This document shows positions 55,215 to 64,000 of a stretch of DNA of 64,000 nt, piece after piece. The translations under genes and the position numbers were made by a program. Below the pieces are notes generated by a model. That model was not told where the DNA came from. It saw only the letters and a list, made by a program, of their open reading frames with translations, and ran no database searches. The stretch is from Campylobacter concisus (GTDB taxonomy: Bacteria; Campylobacterota; Campylobacteria; Campylobacterales; Campylobacteraceae). The stretch spans positions 558,001 to 622,000 of the forward strand of contig NZ_CP049264.1 of NCBI RefSeq assembly GCF_003048875.2, read 5' to 3'. Each line of letters opens with the position of its first letter. Positions within the stretch are counted from its first letter, which is position 1.

Positions 55215-56344
55215 TACTTATAAAAAACGTCAAAATTTACTCGCCAAAATTCCTTGGTAAAAAAGATATATTTATATGTAATGGCAAGATCGTCTGCATA
55301 GCTGAAAATTTAGAGCCAAATTTGCCAAATGTAAAGGTAATCGACGCTTCAAATTTCACGGCTATACCAGGTCTCATTGATAAGCACGTGCATATCACTG
55401 GAGGCGGCGGAGAGGGCGGCTTTAAGACTAGGGTGCCTGAGATCATGCTATCAAATTTAATAGAAGCTGGCATAACGACGGCTGTTGGCCTACTTGGAAC
55501 TGACAGCACGACAAGAAGCGTTGAAAATTTAGTCGCAAAAGCACACGCGCTAAACGACGAGGGCATCACGTGCTATGCTCACACTGGCGCATACAGCTCT
55601 AAAACGCCAACCATAACTGGCGAGATCGAAAAAGATATTGTCTTTGTTGATCCGATAATCGGCACCAAGCTAGCCATAAGCGACCACCGCTCATCAAGCG
55701 TGAGCAAAGATGAGCTAGCTCACATAGTTTCAGCTGGCAGGGTGGCTGGTATGATCAGCTCAAAGTCAGGACACACCACGCTTCATATGGGTGATGGCAA
55801 AAAGGGCTTAAATTTGATCTATGAAGTGCTAAATGAGTACGATATACCGATCACTCTATTTCAGCCAACGCACGTAAATAGAAACGAGGAGCTTTTTAAA
55901 CAAAGCTTTAAATTTATAAAAGATGGCGGCTACATCGACTTTACCTGCATGCCAGGACTTACGCCACTTGAAGCTGTAAAGCGCATCAAAAAAGAAAATT
56001 TACCGACAAATAAGATAACCATTAGCTCAGACGGCTTTGGCAGCTACTCTAGCTATGATAGCGACGGAAATTTACTAAAAATAGGCATCGCTAGCGTTAA
56101 GAGTTTGTATGAAGAGTTTATAAATTTTGTAAAAGATGGTTTTAGTATCGAGGAGGCGTTGCCATATTTTACGACAAACGTGGCAAAAAGTGTGGCCTTA
56201 CAAAATAAAAAAGGCGAGATAAAAGAAAATTACGATGCAGATATTTTGCTAATCGATGAGAAATTTGAGATTAAATTTGTCGTTGCAAAGGGTGAAATTT
56301 TAAAAGATGACAGTGGTTTTATAAAAAAAGGAACGTATGAATAA
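55211..56344 (+). CDS. iadA: beta-aspartyl (isoaspartyl) dipeptidase
   Basis: Amidohydrolase-fold zinc enzyme of 377 residues that splits isoaspartyl dipeptides formed by protein ageing. The metal-binding HVHITGGGGEGG (about residues 61-72) is the IadA signature, and SDHRSS, HTTLHMGDG, FQPTHVNR and SSDGFGS follow in the expected order. It is translationally coupled to the NhaC-family transporter. Confidence 0.93.
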   Translation: MILIKNVKIYSPKFLGKKDIFICNGKIVCIAENLEPNLPNVKVIDASNFTAIPGLIDKHVHITGGGGEGGFKTRVPEIMLSNLIEAGITTAVGLLGTDSTTRSVENLVAKAHALNDEGITCYAHTGAYSSKTPTITGEIEKDIVFVDPIIGTKLAISDHRSSSVSKDELAHIVSAGRVAGMISSKSGHTTLHMGDGKKGLNLIYEVLNEYDIPITLFQPTHVNRNEELFKQSFKFIKDGGYIDFTCMPGLTPLEAVKRIKKENLPTNKITISSDGFGSYSSYDSDGNLLKIGIASVKSLYEEFINFVKDGFSIEEALPYFTTNVAKSVALQNKKGEIKENYDADILLIDEKFEIKFVVAKGEILKDDSGFIKKGTYE

Positions 56345-56424
56345 GTCTAACTTATTAACCGTTATTTAAGCTTTTTTTAAATAAAATTAGGTCTTTTTAA
56401 TAAATTTAGTTGAAAGGAATTATT

Positions 56425-56820
56425 GTGCCAACCATAAATCAATTGGTCAGAAATGAACGCAAGAAAGTGACTGTTAAGTCAAAATCTCCAGCGTTAAAAG
56501 AGTGCCCTCAAAGAAGAGGAGTTTGCACTAGGGTTTATACTACAACTCCTAAAAAACCAAACTCAGCTTTGAGGAAAGTTGCCAAAGTTAGGCTTACAAG
56601 CGGTTTTGAAGTCATCAGCTATATCGGCGGTGAAGGTCACAACCTACAAGAACACAGTATTGTTTTAGTTCGCGGCGGTAGGGTTAAAGACTTACCAGGT
56701 GTTAAATATCACATCGTTCGTGGTGCACTTGATACTGCTGGTGTTGCAAAAAGAACAGTTTCTCGTTCTAAATATGGTGCAAAACGCCCTAAAGCTGGCG
56801 CTGCTGCTCCAAAAAAGTAA
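56425..56820 (+). CDS. rpsL: 30S ribosomal protein S12
   Basis: A 131-residue decoding-centre protein. [19 protein letters not shown] and [17 protein letters not shown] are intact, with lysines at both positions where streptomycin resistance changes occur, so the wild-type form is present. The start is GTG with AAAGGAA upstream; an in-frame ATG at 56410 would add five residues and is unlikely. Confidence 0.97.
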   Translation: MPTINQLVRNERKKVTVKSKSPALKECPQRRGVCTRVYTTTPKKPNSALRKVAKVRLTSGFEVISYIGGEGHNLQEHSIVLVRGGRVKDLPGVKYHIVRGALDTAGVAKRTVSRSKYGAKRPKAGAAAPKK

Positions 56821-56877
56821 AAAATTAGGTTCGCAGACGTTGCTTAAATTTGCAAACGTTTGAGTAAAATTTCATAA

Positions 56878-57369
<492 letters not shown>

Positions 57370-57381
57370 GAAAGAATTAGT

Positions 57382-59460
57382 ATGGCAGAGAGAAAAACGC
57401 CTTTACATAAGGTAAGAAATATCGGTATTGCGGCTCACATTGATGCTGGAAAGACAACTACTAGTGAGAGAATTTTGTTCTTCACTGGTATGAGCCATAA
57501 GATAGGTGAGGTTCATGATGGCGCTGCTACTATGGACTGGATGGAGCAAGAAAAAGAGCGTGGTATTACTATTACATCAGCTGCAACTACGGCGTTTTGG
57601 AAGGGCTACCAAGTAAACCTAATCGACACTCCGGGACACGTTGACTTTACTATTGAAGTTGAGCGTTCTATGCGTGTTCTTGACGGTGCTGTTGCGGTAT
57701 TTTGTTCTGTTGGTGGTGTTCAGCCACAGTCTGAAACTGTTTGGAGACAAGCAAATAAATATCACGTACCAAGAATCGTTTTTGTTAATAAAATGGACAG
57801 AATTGGTGCAAATTTTTTTAGAGTTGAAGAGCAGATCAGAGAAAGACTAAAAGCAAATCCAGTACCTATCCAAATTCCTATTGGTGCAGAGGACAACTTT
57901 AAAGGTGTGGTTGATCTTGTAAGAATGAAAGCATACGTTTGGAATGACGAGAAAAAGCCAACTGACTATGTAGAAGAAGAAATTCCAGCTGAAGTTAAAG
58001 AAAAAGCTGAAGAATACCGCGCAAAACTAATCGAAGCTGTTTCTGAGACAGACGATAGCTTGATGGAGAAATTCTTTGCAGGCGAAGAACTAACTGAAGA
58101 AGAGATCAAAAAAGGTATAAAAGCAGGCTGCTTAAGAATGACTATCACACCTATGCTTTGCGGAACTGCGTTTAAAAACAAAGGTATCCAACCTCTACTT
58201 GACGCAGTAGTTGATTATTTACCAGCTCCAGATGAGATCGCAGCAATAAATGGTGTTTATGAAGATGGCACTGAAGTGACTGTTGAAAGTACAGATGATG
58301 GCGAATTTGCCGCTCTTGCGTTTAAAATTATGACTGACCCATTTGTTGGACAGCTGACATTTATCCGTGTTTATAGAGGAAGCCTTGAAAGTGGTAGCTA
58401 TGCTTACAACACAGTTCAAGACTGCAAAGAGAGAATCGGCCGCTTACTAAAAATGCACTCAAATAAACGTGAAGAGATTACTGAGCTTTTCGCTGGTGAA
58501 ATCGGCGCTGTTGTTGGTCTAAAAAATACTCTAACAGGCGATACTCTTGCAAGTGAAAAAGATAAAGTTATCCTTGAGAGAATGGACTTCCCAGAGCCAG
58601 TTATCAGTGTCGCGGTTGAGCCAAAAACAAAAGCAGATCAAGAAAAAATGGCGATCGCTCTTCAAAAACTAGCTCAAGAAGATCCAAGCTTTAGAGTTAG
58701 CACTGACGAAGAGAGCGGACAAACTATCATTAGTGGTATGGGTGAGCTTCACCTTGAGATCATTGTCGATCGTATGCTTCGTGAATTTAAAGTTGATGCT
58801 GAAGTTGGTCAACCACAAGTTGCTTACCGCGAGACTATCCGTAAGGCAGTTGAACAAGAGTATAAGTATGCTAAACAATCAGGTGGTCGTGGTCAATATG
58901 GTCACGTATTCTTACGTATCGAGCCACTTCCAGCTGCTAGCGGATTTGAATTTGTTAACGACATCAAAGGTGGTGTTGTTCCAAAAGAGTACATCCCAGC
59001 TGTTGAAAAAGGTTGTAAAGAAGCGCTTCAAAGTGGTGTTCTTGCAGGATATCCAGTTGAAGATGTTAAAGTTACACTTTTTGATGGTAGCTACCACGAA
59101 GTTGACTCATCTGAAATGGCATTTAAGCTTGCTGCTTCTATGGGCTTTAAAGAGGGCGCTAGAAAAGCAGGTGCGGTTATCCTTGAGCCTATGATGAAAG
59201 TTGAAGTTGAGACTCCAGAAGAGTATATGGGTGATGTTATCGGTGACCTTAATAAGCGCCGTGGCCAAGTAAATTCAATGGATGATAGAAATGGTATAAA
59301 AATCATTGCAGCTTATTGTCCACTTGCTCAAATGTTTGGCTACTCAACAGATCTTCGCTCAATGACTCAAGGTCGTGCGACTTACTCTATGGAATTTGAT
59401 CACTACGAAGAAGTTCCTAAAAACGTAAGTGAAGAGATCATTAAAAAGAGAAATGGCTAA
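57382..59460 (+). CDS. fusA: elongation factor G
   Basis: Translocation GTPase of 692 residues. G1 [16 protein letters not shown] (about 17-32), switch regions with [26 protein letters not shown], and NKMDR (G4) are clear, as are domains IV and V ([28 protein letters not shown]). It completes the rpsL-rpsG-fusA operon and has its own terminator. Confidence 0.98.
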   Translation: MAERKTPLHKVRNIGIAAHIDAGKTTTSERILFFTGMSHKIGEVHDGAATMDWMEQEKERGITITSAATTAFWKGYQVNLIDTPGHVDFTIEVERSMRVLDGAVAVFCSVGGVQPQSETVWRQANKYHVPRIVFVNKMDRIGANFFRVEEQIRERLKANPVPIQIPIGAEDNFKGVVDLVRMKAYVWNDEKKPTDYVEEEIPAEVKEKAEEYRAKLIEAVSETDDSLMEKFFAGEELTEEEIKKGIKAGCLRMTITPMLCGTAFKNKGIQPLLDAVVDYLPAPDEIAAINGVYEDGTEVTVESTDDGEFAALAFKIMTDPFVGQLTFIRVYRGSLESGSYAYNTVQDCKERIGRLLKMHSNKREEITELFAGEIGAVVGLKNTLTGDTLASEKDKVILERMDFPEPVISVAVEPKTKADQEKMAIALQKLAQEDPSFRVSTDEESGQTIISGMGELHLEIIVDRMLREFKVDAEVGQPQVAYRETIRKAVEQEYKYAKQSGGRGQYGHVFLRIEPLPAASGFEFVNDIKGGVVPKEYIPAVEKGCKEALQSGVLAGYPVEDVKVTLFDGSYHEVDSSEMAFKLAASMGFKEGARKAGAVILEPMMKVEVETPEEYMGDVIGDLNKRRGQVNSMDDRNGIKIIAAYCPLAQMFGYSTDLRSMTQGRATYSMEFDHYEEVPKNVSEEIIKKRNG

Positions 59461-59471
59461 TTAGCCAAAAT

Positions 59472-59500
59472 AGGGCAGAGCGATCTGCCCTTTAAAATTT
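59472..59500 (+). terminator. terminator after fusA
   Basis: AGGGCAG (59472-59478) and CTGCCCT (59485-59491) pair around AGCGAT, followed by TTAAAATTT. Confidence 0.8.
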
Positions 59501-59538
59501 AACTACTTGAGTAAAAATTTAAACTAACTTGCAAATTT

Positions 59539-59615
59539 GTCCTCATAGCTCAGCTGGATAGAGCGCAGAATTCCTAATTCTGAGGTCACAGGTTCGAACC
59601 CTGTTGGGGACACCA
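59539..59615 (+). tRNA. tRNA-Arg (anticodon CCT)
   Basis: 77 bases, acceptor arms GTCCTCA/TGGGGAC with one G-U pair, anticodon loop TTCCTAA, CCA encoded. Confidence 0.97.
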
Positions 59616-59732
59616 TAGATAAATTATTTTTACATAAACCACTACATTTATCTGATATTAAACCATTTGAAAATAAGTCATAAAAATTTATAATAAAATA
59701 TTCAAAACGAGTTTTTTAAAAGGATACTAGAT

Positions 59733-60380
59733 ATGAAATTTACTAGAGTTATGTTTTTGCTACTAACAAGCTTATTTTTAATAGCCTGTTCTGTAAATCA
59801 AACATATAACAATATAAGTGTTTCTGAGTTAAGAAAATTAGCTAAGAAACACGGTGGAGTTTATGTGTTTAATCAGAAATTTATTGATGAGATAGAAAAA
59901 AGAGAAGCTGAAAGAAAAGAGATGAGTAAAATACTAGGCGATAAGATAAGTTCAAATCCTAGAAAAATAAAACAAGGAGATAAATTTGTAACTATATATG
60001 ATGTAAATATGACATTGATAAATGAAAAACTTCCCCAAATCCTCTCAAATGGCAAGCCATACTATACTCTTAGAACTTATCGTAAAGCTGTAAAATTATC
60101 AAAGGAATATGTTAATAAGGTGATAGACTATATAGGTCAAGATGATTATTCTAAATTTATGCCAGATATTAGTGTCTGGTCTTTTTATCTTGATGACAAC
60201 GACAATATAGTGCCTATCGAACTCACAGTGACATATGACTATGAGGTTAAAATATATGGGCTATTTGGTGATGAAGGTAGAGGCTTTTATATGTCAAGAA
60301 AAGAGTCAAGATATGTGCCAGGCGGAAATAAATTTATCCTTACTAACGATAAATTTGAAAAAGTAAATAAAAATGAGTGA
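59733..60380 (+). CDS. putative lipoprotein, function unknown
   Basis: A 215-residue protein with a signal peptide ending in the lipobox LIAC (Cys19), so probably lipid-anchored. The mature part is charged and mixed alpha/beta (VSELRKLAKKHGGVYVFN, then a C-terminal beta-rich part around VPIELTVTYDYEVKIYG). No family is recognised. Ribosome site AAAAGGA. It lies just after tRNA-Arg and before another unrecognised gene. Both are visibly more AT-rich, with many ATA and AGA codons, than the nearby fusA. Confidence 0.75.
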   Translation: MKFTRVMFLLLTSLFLIACSVNQTYNNISVSELRKLAKKHGGVYVFNQKFIDEIEKREAERKEMSKILGDKISSNPRKIKQGDKFVTIYDVNMTLINEKLPQILSNGKPYYTLRTYRKAVKLSKEYVNKVIDYIGQDDYSKFMPDISVWSFYLDDNDNIVPIELTVTYDYEVKIYGLFGDEGRGFYMSRKESRYVPGGNKFILTNDKFEKVNKNE

Positions 60381-60468
60381 AATTTCAGTAAAAGAGTAAT
60401 TAAATTTTAAATATAATCACGTAATATTTTATAATCATAACATGTAATACAGTATGAACGAGGCTTAT

Positions 60469-61881
60469 ATGGCAAAACAAAAAAATATAAAAAAAATAAA
60501 ACATTCGTCTATAAACTACATAAATAAGCCAAGAGAAGATGCAGAAAATCTGCAAATCGAAAATAACAGCATTAATAAAAAATTTATGCTTGTTAGTTTG
60601 GCTCTAGTTGTGGTGGTAGCGGCAATAATATATTTTAAGGGAAAAAGCCATGATACTTATAGTGTTATGGCACTTAACGGCAGGGAAGTAAAAATAGATA
60701 AGAAAACAAATTTGATAGTCGCTAAAAAGAACGATGAAAGGCAATTAGCCCCAGAAGCTGCAGCCCAACTAGTCATAGACTCTCGCCAGATATTAAACTC
60801 GTCTCCGTATAGACACTATGAGCCAGAGTACTATGATACAAAGAGCGATTATGAGTCATTTAAAAAATGGCTAGACATAAGCTATCTTTCAAACTCTACT
60901 AAAATTTCACCTTGGACAAAGTCAGAAAAAGCCTACTTTGAGAGCTTAAAGACTAGAAAAGAGAGATATGCATACTTGGTAAAAAGAAGCAATCTAAAAT
61001 GCGCAATGATACACATACCTGATGATGCCATAGGTTCAATGGGCTTAGAAGAAAAAGATAGTGATCCATTGTATAAGAAACTCTATGAAAACGTTAAGAA
61101 TGGTAGCGCAAAGACATATTTCTTTGAAGGAGAGTGGGCTATATGTGCTGGAATGTTTGGAAGACCAAGTGATTTTTTAGGTGGTAGCCAAGAGGGATTT
61201 AAGGCAAGGAGATTTCAAAAACTTTTCTTGGCGGCTCAACTAGGAGAGGTGGGAACTCTAGAATATTTGGGTGATCGTTTTAAATACTCCACATACCAAA
61301 TGGGTCTTAACAAAAATTTAAAGAAACTAGAGGAATTTGAAAAACTTTCTAATAATCCTCCACTAGACGAATTTGGCATGATACCTTATCTTGATGAGAT
61401 AGTTGGTAACTACTTTGTGATGGATTTTAATAGAAAAGGTGTGGCAGCAATGCCAGACGACTCCTTTTATCAGCAGCTGTTGAAGATTATAGAGGATGAA
61501 AAAGAGCTAAAAGATCCAAGAGATATTGATGCAAACGAGACTACAAGGGAAGAATTTGTAAAGTATGTCAATAAAAATATAGGATCATATCAATATAAAT
61601 TTGAAGAGTATGGCTTTTCAGATCTATGGGAGTATAGGGAAATGGAGGATTTTATAGATACAACCATCTTGGGCTCTTTGGTGATGTCATTAACGCCACC
61701 AGAGGGATATCCTAATGCACCGTACTACAACACACCAGAAGAGCTAACAAGACTATATGAGGCTGGTAAACTAGATAAGAAACTAAATCCTCTTATCCCT
61801 GTAATGTACAGAGATAGTTTTCCAAAAGATCTTAGACGAAAGATACTAAGATACGCAAAAGAGCATAATATAACGGACTAA
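60469..61881 (+). CDS. membrane-anchored protein of unknown function
   Basis: A 470-residue protein: a basic cytoplasmic N-terminus (about 38 residues), one membrane segment (about residues 39-57) and a large extracytoplasmic domain with many aromatic and acidic residues. The segment GSQEGFKARRFQKLFLAAQLGEVGTLEYLG has an alternating helix pattern reminiscent of Sel1-like repeats, but I cannot confirm it. The frame also has an ATG at 60454, yet the ATG at 60469 follows CGAGG at a better distance. No family recognised; a fixed partner of the lipoprotein upstream is possible. Confidence 0.72.
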   Translation: MAKQKNIKKIKHSSINYINKPREDAENLQIENNSINKKFMLVSLALVVVVAAIIYFKGKSHDTYSVMALNGREVKIDKKTNLIVAKKNDERQLAPEAAAQLVIDSRQILNSSPYRHYEPEYYDTKSDYESFKKWLDISYLSNSTKISPWTKSEKAYFESLKTRKERYAYLVKRSNLKCAMIHIPDDAIGSMGLEEKDSDPLYKKLYENVKNGSAKTYFFEGEWAICAGMFGRPSDFLGGSQEGFKARRFQKLFLAAQLGEVGTLEYLGDRFKYSTYQMGLNKNLKKLEEFEKLSNNPPLDEFGMIPYLDEIVGNYFVMDFNRKGVAAMPDDSFYQQLLKIIEDEKELKDPRDIDANETTREEFVKYVNKNIGSYQYKFEEYGFSDLWEYREMEDFIDTTILGSLVMSLTPPEGYPNAPYYNTPEELTRLYEAGKLDKKLNPLIPVMYRDSFPKDLRRKILRYAKEHNITD

Positions 61882-61961
61882 ATTTGAGCCATTATATAAA
61901 AATAGTTTTTTGGTTTAATAAAACAATGCTAACATTTCAAAAATTTATTTAAGGAGAGTAG

Positions 61962-62339
61962 ATGAAAAAAATTTTACTTTTAGGAGCTGTTTGTTGTATG
62001 TTGTCAGCTGATGTTAAAACTGTTAATATAAGCCCAGATGAGATCAAAAAATATGATCAGATCGTTGATATTAGAACTCCATCTGAATGGCAAGAGACTG
62101 GCATCATAGCTAGTGCTAAGACCATCACTTTTGATCCAAGTAACAAGAGTGCATTTTTAGATGAGCTTTCAAAGGCGGTTGATATCAAAAAGCCTATCGC
62201 TCTTGTTTGTAGAAGTGGTAGAAGAAGCACAGCAGCAGCTGCAGCGATAGATAGCACAGATCTTAAGATTATAAATTTAGATGGTGGCATGAGTAGTTTG
62301 ATCGAACAAGGCTACAAAACTACACCTTATAAAAAATAG
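61962..62339 (+). CDS. periplasmic rhodanese-like protein
   Basis: A 125-residue single-domain rhodanese with a signal peptide (1-16). The active-site loop is CRSGRRST (Cys at about residue 84) and the preceding VDIRTPSEWQETG motif is typical of rhodanese homology domains. Such periplasmic forms move sulfane sulfur or respond to thiol stress; the substrate is unknown. Ribosome site AAGGAG. Confidence 0.9.
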   Translation: MKKILLLGAVCCMLSADVKTVNISPDEIKKYDQIVDIRTPSEWQETGIIASAKTITFDPSNKSAFLDELSKAVDIKKPIALVCRSGRRSTAAAAAIDSTDLKIINLDGGMSSLIEQGYKTTPYKK

Positions 62340-62359
62340 ACAAATTTCTAAATTCTACA

Positions 62360-62393
62360 TTTGACTACAAGATAAATTTATTTTGTAGTCAAA
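62360..62393 (+). terminator. terminator after the rhodanese gene
   Basis: TTTGACTACAA (62360-62370) and TTGTAGTCAAA (62383-62393) are perfect inverted repeats, with AATTTATA following. Confidence 0.65.
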
Positions 62394-62422
62394 ATTTATA
62401 CTAAATAATAAATTTTATTATT

Positions 62423-62457
62423 TGATTAACCAGTGATTAACTCTAAGTCAATATAAT
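62423..62457 (+). promoter_or_regulatory. dps promoter region with direct repeats
   Basis: TGATTAAC occurs twice, 62423-62430 and 62434-62441, eleven bases apart, i.e. on the same helix face, just upstream of a TATAAT minus-10 (62452-62457). The repeats sit where an activator or repressor would bind. Confidence 0.5.
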
Positions 62458-62491
62458 TTCATCACATTTAAACAATAAAGAAGGAGACAAA

Positions 62492-62926
62492 ATGTCAAAA
62501 GTTATTTTACAGTTAAACACAATTCAGGCTGATGCAAACGCACTTTATATCAAATTTCATGATCTTCACTGGAATGTAAAAGGTATTCAATTTTTTAGCG
62601 TCCACGAGTATACCGAAAAAGCTTATGAGGATATGAGTGAGATTTTTGATGACGCAGCTGAGAGAGCTCTTATGCTTGGCGGCAGACCTATCGTCAAGGC
62701 TGAGGAGCTAGCAAAAGTCGCTCACATAAAACACGAGCCAAAAGAGAGCTACACTCCGACTGAGGTTTTGGATATTGTTTTGGCTGATTACAAGCACCTT
62801 TTGGGCGAGTTTAAAAAGCTTGATGAGCTTGCAGAGGGTGACACAACAACTCAGATGTACGCACAAGATCAAATAGCTAAATTTGAAAAAGCCATCTGGA
62901 TGCTAAACGCAACACTTGGTAAATAA
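62492..62926 (+). CDS. dps: Dps ferritin-like iron-storage protein
   Basis: A 144-residue protein forming 12-subunit shells that oxidise and store iron and protect DNA from peroxide. The inter-subunit ferroxidase residues are present: HDLHWNVKG (His near 25) and the segment EIFDDAAERALMLGG with Asp/Glu ligands. There is no long DNA-binding N-terminal tail. Ribosome site AAGGAG. Confidence 0.95.
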   Translation: MSKVILQLNTIQADANALYIKFHDLHWNVKGIQFFSVHEYTEKAYEDMSEIFDDAAERALMLGGRPIVKAEELAKVAHIKHEPKESYTPTEVLDIVLADYKHLLGEFKKLDELAEGDTTTQMYAQDQIAKFEKAIWMLNATLGK

Positions 62927-62930
62927 TCAT

Positions 62931-62952
62931 AGCGGGAGCTCTCCCGCTTTAC
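62931..62952 (+). terminator. terminator after dps
   Basis: AGCGGGAG (62931-62938) and CTCCCGCT (62941-62948) form an 8-bp stem, followed by TTACCC. Confidence 0.8.
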
Positions 62953-62975
62953 CCTAAATAAATTCCACCTTTTGG

Positions 62976-62981
62976 CGATAT
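62976..62981 (+). promoter_or_regulatory. candidate sigma-28 minus-10 element
   Basis: CGATAT, preceded by TAAAT about 17 bases upstream, and 29 bases before the start of the 195-residue gene. Fits the CGATWT flagellar type loosely. Confidence 0.3.
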
Positions 62982-63009
62982 AGTTTTTATAAACTTATAG
63001 GAGCCAAAT

Positions 63010-63597
63010 ATGCAAATCAGTCAAATCGTAAGCTCATACAACACTTCAAGTGTAAAAGAAAATGTAAAATCAGAAATTTCGCTTCATAAAGATGAAAAAG
63101 AGGTTTCTAAAAAGCAGCCTGAGGTTTCAAATTTAAGCGCAAAAGAGATATCAAATAGCTACTTTTTGCAGTATCAAAAAGATATTACTCAAAATGCTAG
63201 CTCAAATTTACTAGCCCAAGGTGGTCTAAACTTTAGTGTGCCTGAAAATTTATCAGACATTTTATCTGGACTCGATCTAGCAGGTATCGGCTATAACGGC
63301 AAAGCTCTAGGAGAGCTAAGTAGTGATGAGGCGAGCGAGCTAGTTAGTGAAAATGGCTTTTTTGGCATCGCAAATACGGCTGATAGGATAGCTGGTTTTG
63401 TGCTAAATGGCGCAGGTGATGATGTGGAGAAGCTAAAAGCTGGTAGAGAGGGCGTGGCAAATGGTTTTGAGGATGCAAAGAAAATTTGGGGCGGAGAGCT
63501 TCCTGAAATTTCACAAAAGACTATCGAAAAGACTCTTGAGGCGCTCGATAAAAAGATCGCTGAGCTTGGCGGTAACGTCTTAAACGTATCAGCCTAA
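63010..63597 (+). CDS. Campylobacter-type protein of unknown function
   Basis: A 195-residue soluble protein without signal peptide. The N-terminus (MQISQIVSSYNTSS) is polar and disordered-looking, followed by a helical C-terminus with Leu/Ala/Glu-rich heptads (GVANGFEDAKKIWGGELPE). Proteins of this appearance in Campylobacter have been labelled hydrogenase-4 component G, a label I do not trust. The N-terminal layout resembles flagellum-coregulated proteins, consistent with the weak sigma-28 element, but this is an inference. Confidence 0.7.
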   Translation: MQISQIVSSYNTSSVKENVKSEISLHKDEKEVSKKQPEVSNLSAKEISNSYFLQYQKDITQNASSNLLAQGGLNFSVPENLSDILSGLDLAGIGYNGKALGELSSDEASELVSENGFFGIANTADRIAGFVLNGAGDDVEKLKAGREGVANGFEDAKKIWGGELPEISQKTIEKTLEALDKKIAELGGNVLNVSA

Positions 63598-63598
63598 T

Positions 63599-63625
63599 TT
63601 TCTTGGGGTCTCTCCCAAGAAATTT
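63599..63625 (+). terminator. terminator after the 195-residue gene
   Basis: TTTCTTGGG (63599-63607) and CCCAAGAAA (63614-63622) form a perfect 9-bp stem, followed by TTTATATATT. Confidence 0.75.
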
Positions 63626-63721
63626 ATATATTAATGTAAGCACAAAACCCAAATTTTAAAAACCCGCAAATTTTATTTAATCTTAAAAGCTATACTTTTC
63701 TCTTTATATTAAGGAGAAAAG

Positions 63722-64000
63722 ATGAAAGCTAAAATTTTACTTCCTCTAGCAGTAGCCACTATGTTTTTGGGATGTTCATTTTTTGATGACAACCCGCCAG
63801 TTCGCAAGCAACCAAGGCAAGCTACTAAAACTATACCTGCAAAAAGCTCCATCAAAGGCTTCATAAAAGATGTTAGCTATAAAGATTCGAAATACTGCTA
63901 CGAGATAGTAGCCAGCGACGTGAAAAATCACAAACTAAACAAAGCTAATTTTTGTGCAAACAGATATTATTACGATAAGGGCGATCTTGTCTATGCGACT
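63722..64000 (+). CDS. putative lipoprotein, cut by the window end
   Basis: Starts with ATG after AAGGAG and is open to the last base (93 codons visible). The signal peptide ends in FLGC (Cys18), a lipobox. The mature part begins with a Pro/Lys-rich linker and continues into a domain with two cysteines (SKYCYEI and NFCANRYYY). No family recognised. Confidence 0.75.
   Translation, partial: MKAKILLPLAVATMFLGCSFFDDNPPVRKQPRQATKTIPAKSSIKGFIKDVSYKDSKYCYEIVASDVKNHKLNKANFCANRYYYDKGDLVYAT

Noticed and set aside
59539-61961. An integrase-type island at tRNA-Arg
   Set aside because: I see no integrase gene and no second copy of the tRNA 3' end downstream, so only the position and base composition hint at transfer.

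Overview
The window is a chromosome segment of a Campylobacter-type epsilonproteobacterium, most like the C. concisus / C. curvus group. The basis is the napAGHBFLD gene order without napC, a moderately AT-rich composition, runs of AAATTTTAAAATTT in nearly every spacer, DUF2603 and Pgp2/Csd6-type proteins, and the tRNA-tuf-rpmG-secE-nusG-rplKAJL-rpoBC block. I have not run any database search, so the species is an inference.

Layout. 0.1-4.6 kb: asd, a YqhA-like membrane protein, hemE, a radical SAM protein and a pyridoxal kinase. 4.7-17.2 kb: two chemoreceptor genes point toward each other and flank the periplasmic nitrate reductase operon napAGHBFLD; their signalling-domain DNA is almost identical and the spacers beyond them carry the same repeats in opposite orientation, so nap sits between long inverted repeats. 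17.3-18.7 kb: a three-gene copper delivery operon (pCuAC chaperone, a small anchored protein, SCO1). 18.8-21.9 kb: cell wall genes (an L,D-carboxypeptidase of the Pgp2/Csd6 type, alr) and two exported paralogues. 21.9-22.7 kb: a further cluster of the repeats. 22.7-25.3 kb, minus strand: ribA, rsmG, two small genes, htpX. 25.3-29.1 kb: hemB, argF, a DUF2603 gene, hemN.

29.2-38.9 kb: a type I secretion locus of the Lap type, in order an outer membrane TolC-like protein with a SPOR-like N-terminus, a LapG-type cysteine protease, a LapD-type degenerate GGDEF/EAL receptor, a LapB-type ABC transporter, a LapC-type adaptor, an unrecognised 165-residue protein, a LuxR-type regulator, and a second LapG-type protease. 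No adhesin substrate is encoded in the window. 39.3-53.2 kb: four tRNAs, tuf, rpmG, tRNA-Trp, secE, nusG, rplKAJL, rpoB, rpoC. 53.3-56.3 kb: DoxX, an NhaC-family antiporter and isoaspartyl dipeptidase. 56.4-59.6 kb: rpsL, rpsG, fusA, tRNA-Arg. 59.7-64 kb: two unrecognised genes, a periplasmic rhodanese, dps, a Campylobacter-type unknown protein and a lipoprotein cut by the window end.

The two least explained signals are (1) a family of intergenic elements near 7, 14.5-15.1 and 22 kb built from about 110-bp palindromic units (R1/R2, with matching ends and an internal hairpin that keeps pairing despite sequence change) and a 120-150-bp unit (R3, with a GCATGC hairpin and a long G/C hairpin), and (2) the Lap-type secretion locus with two intact LapG proteases around one degenerate receptor.
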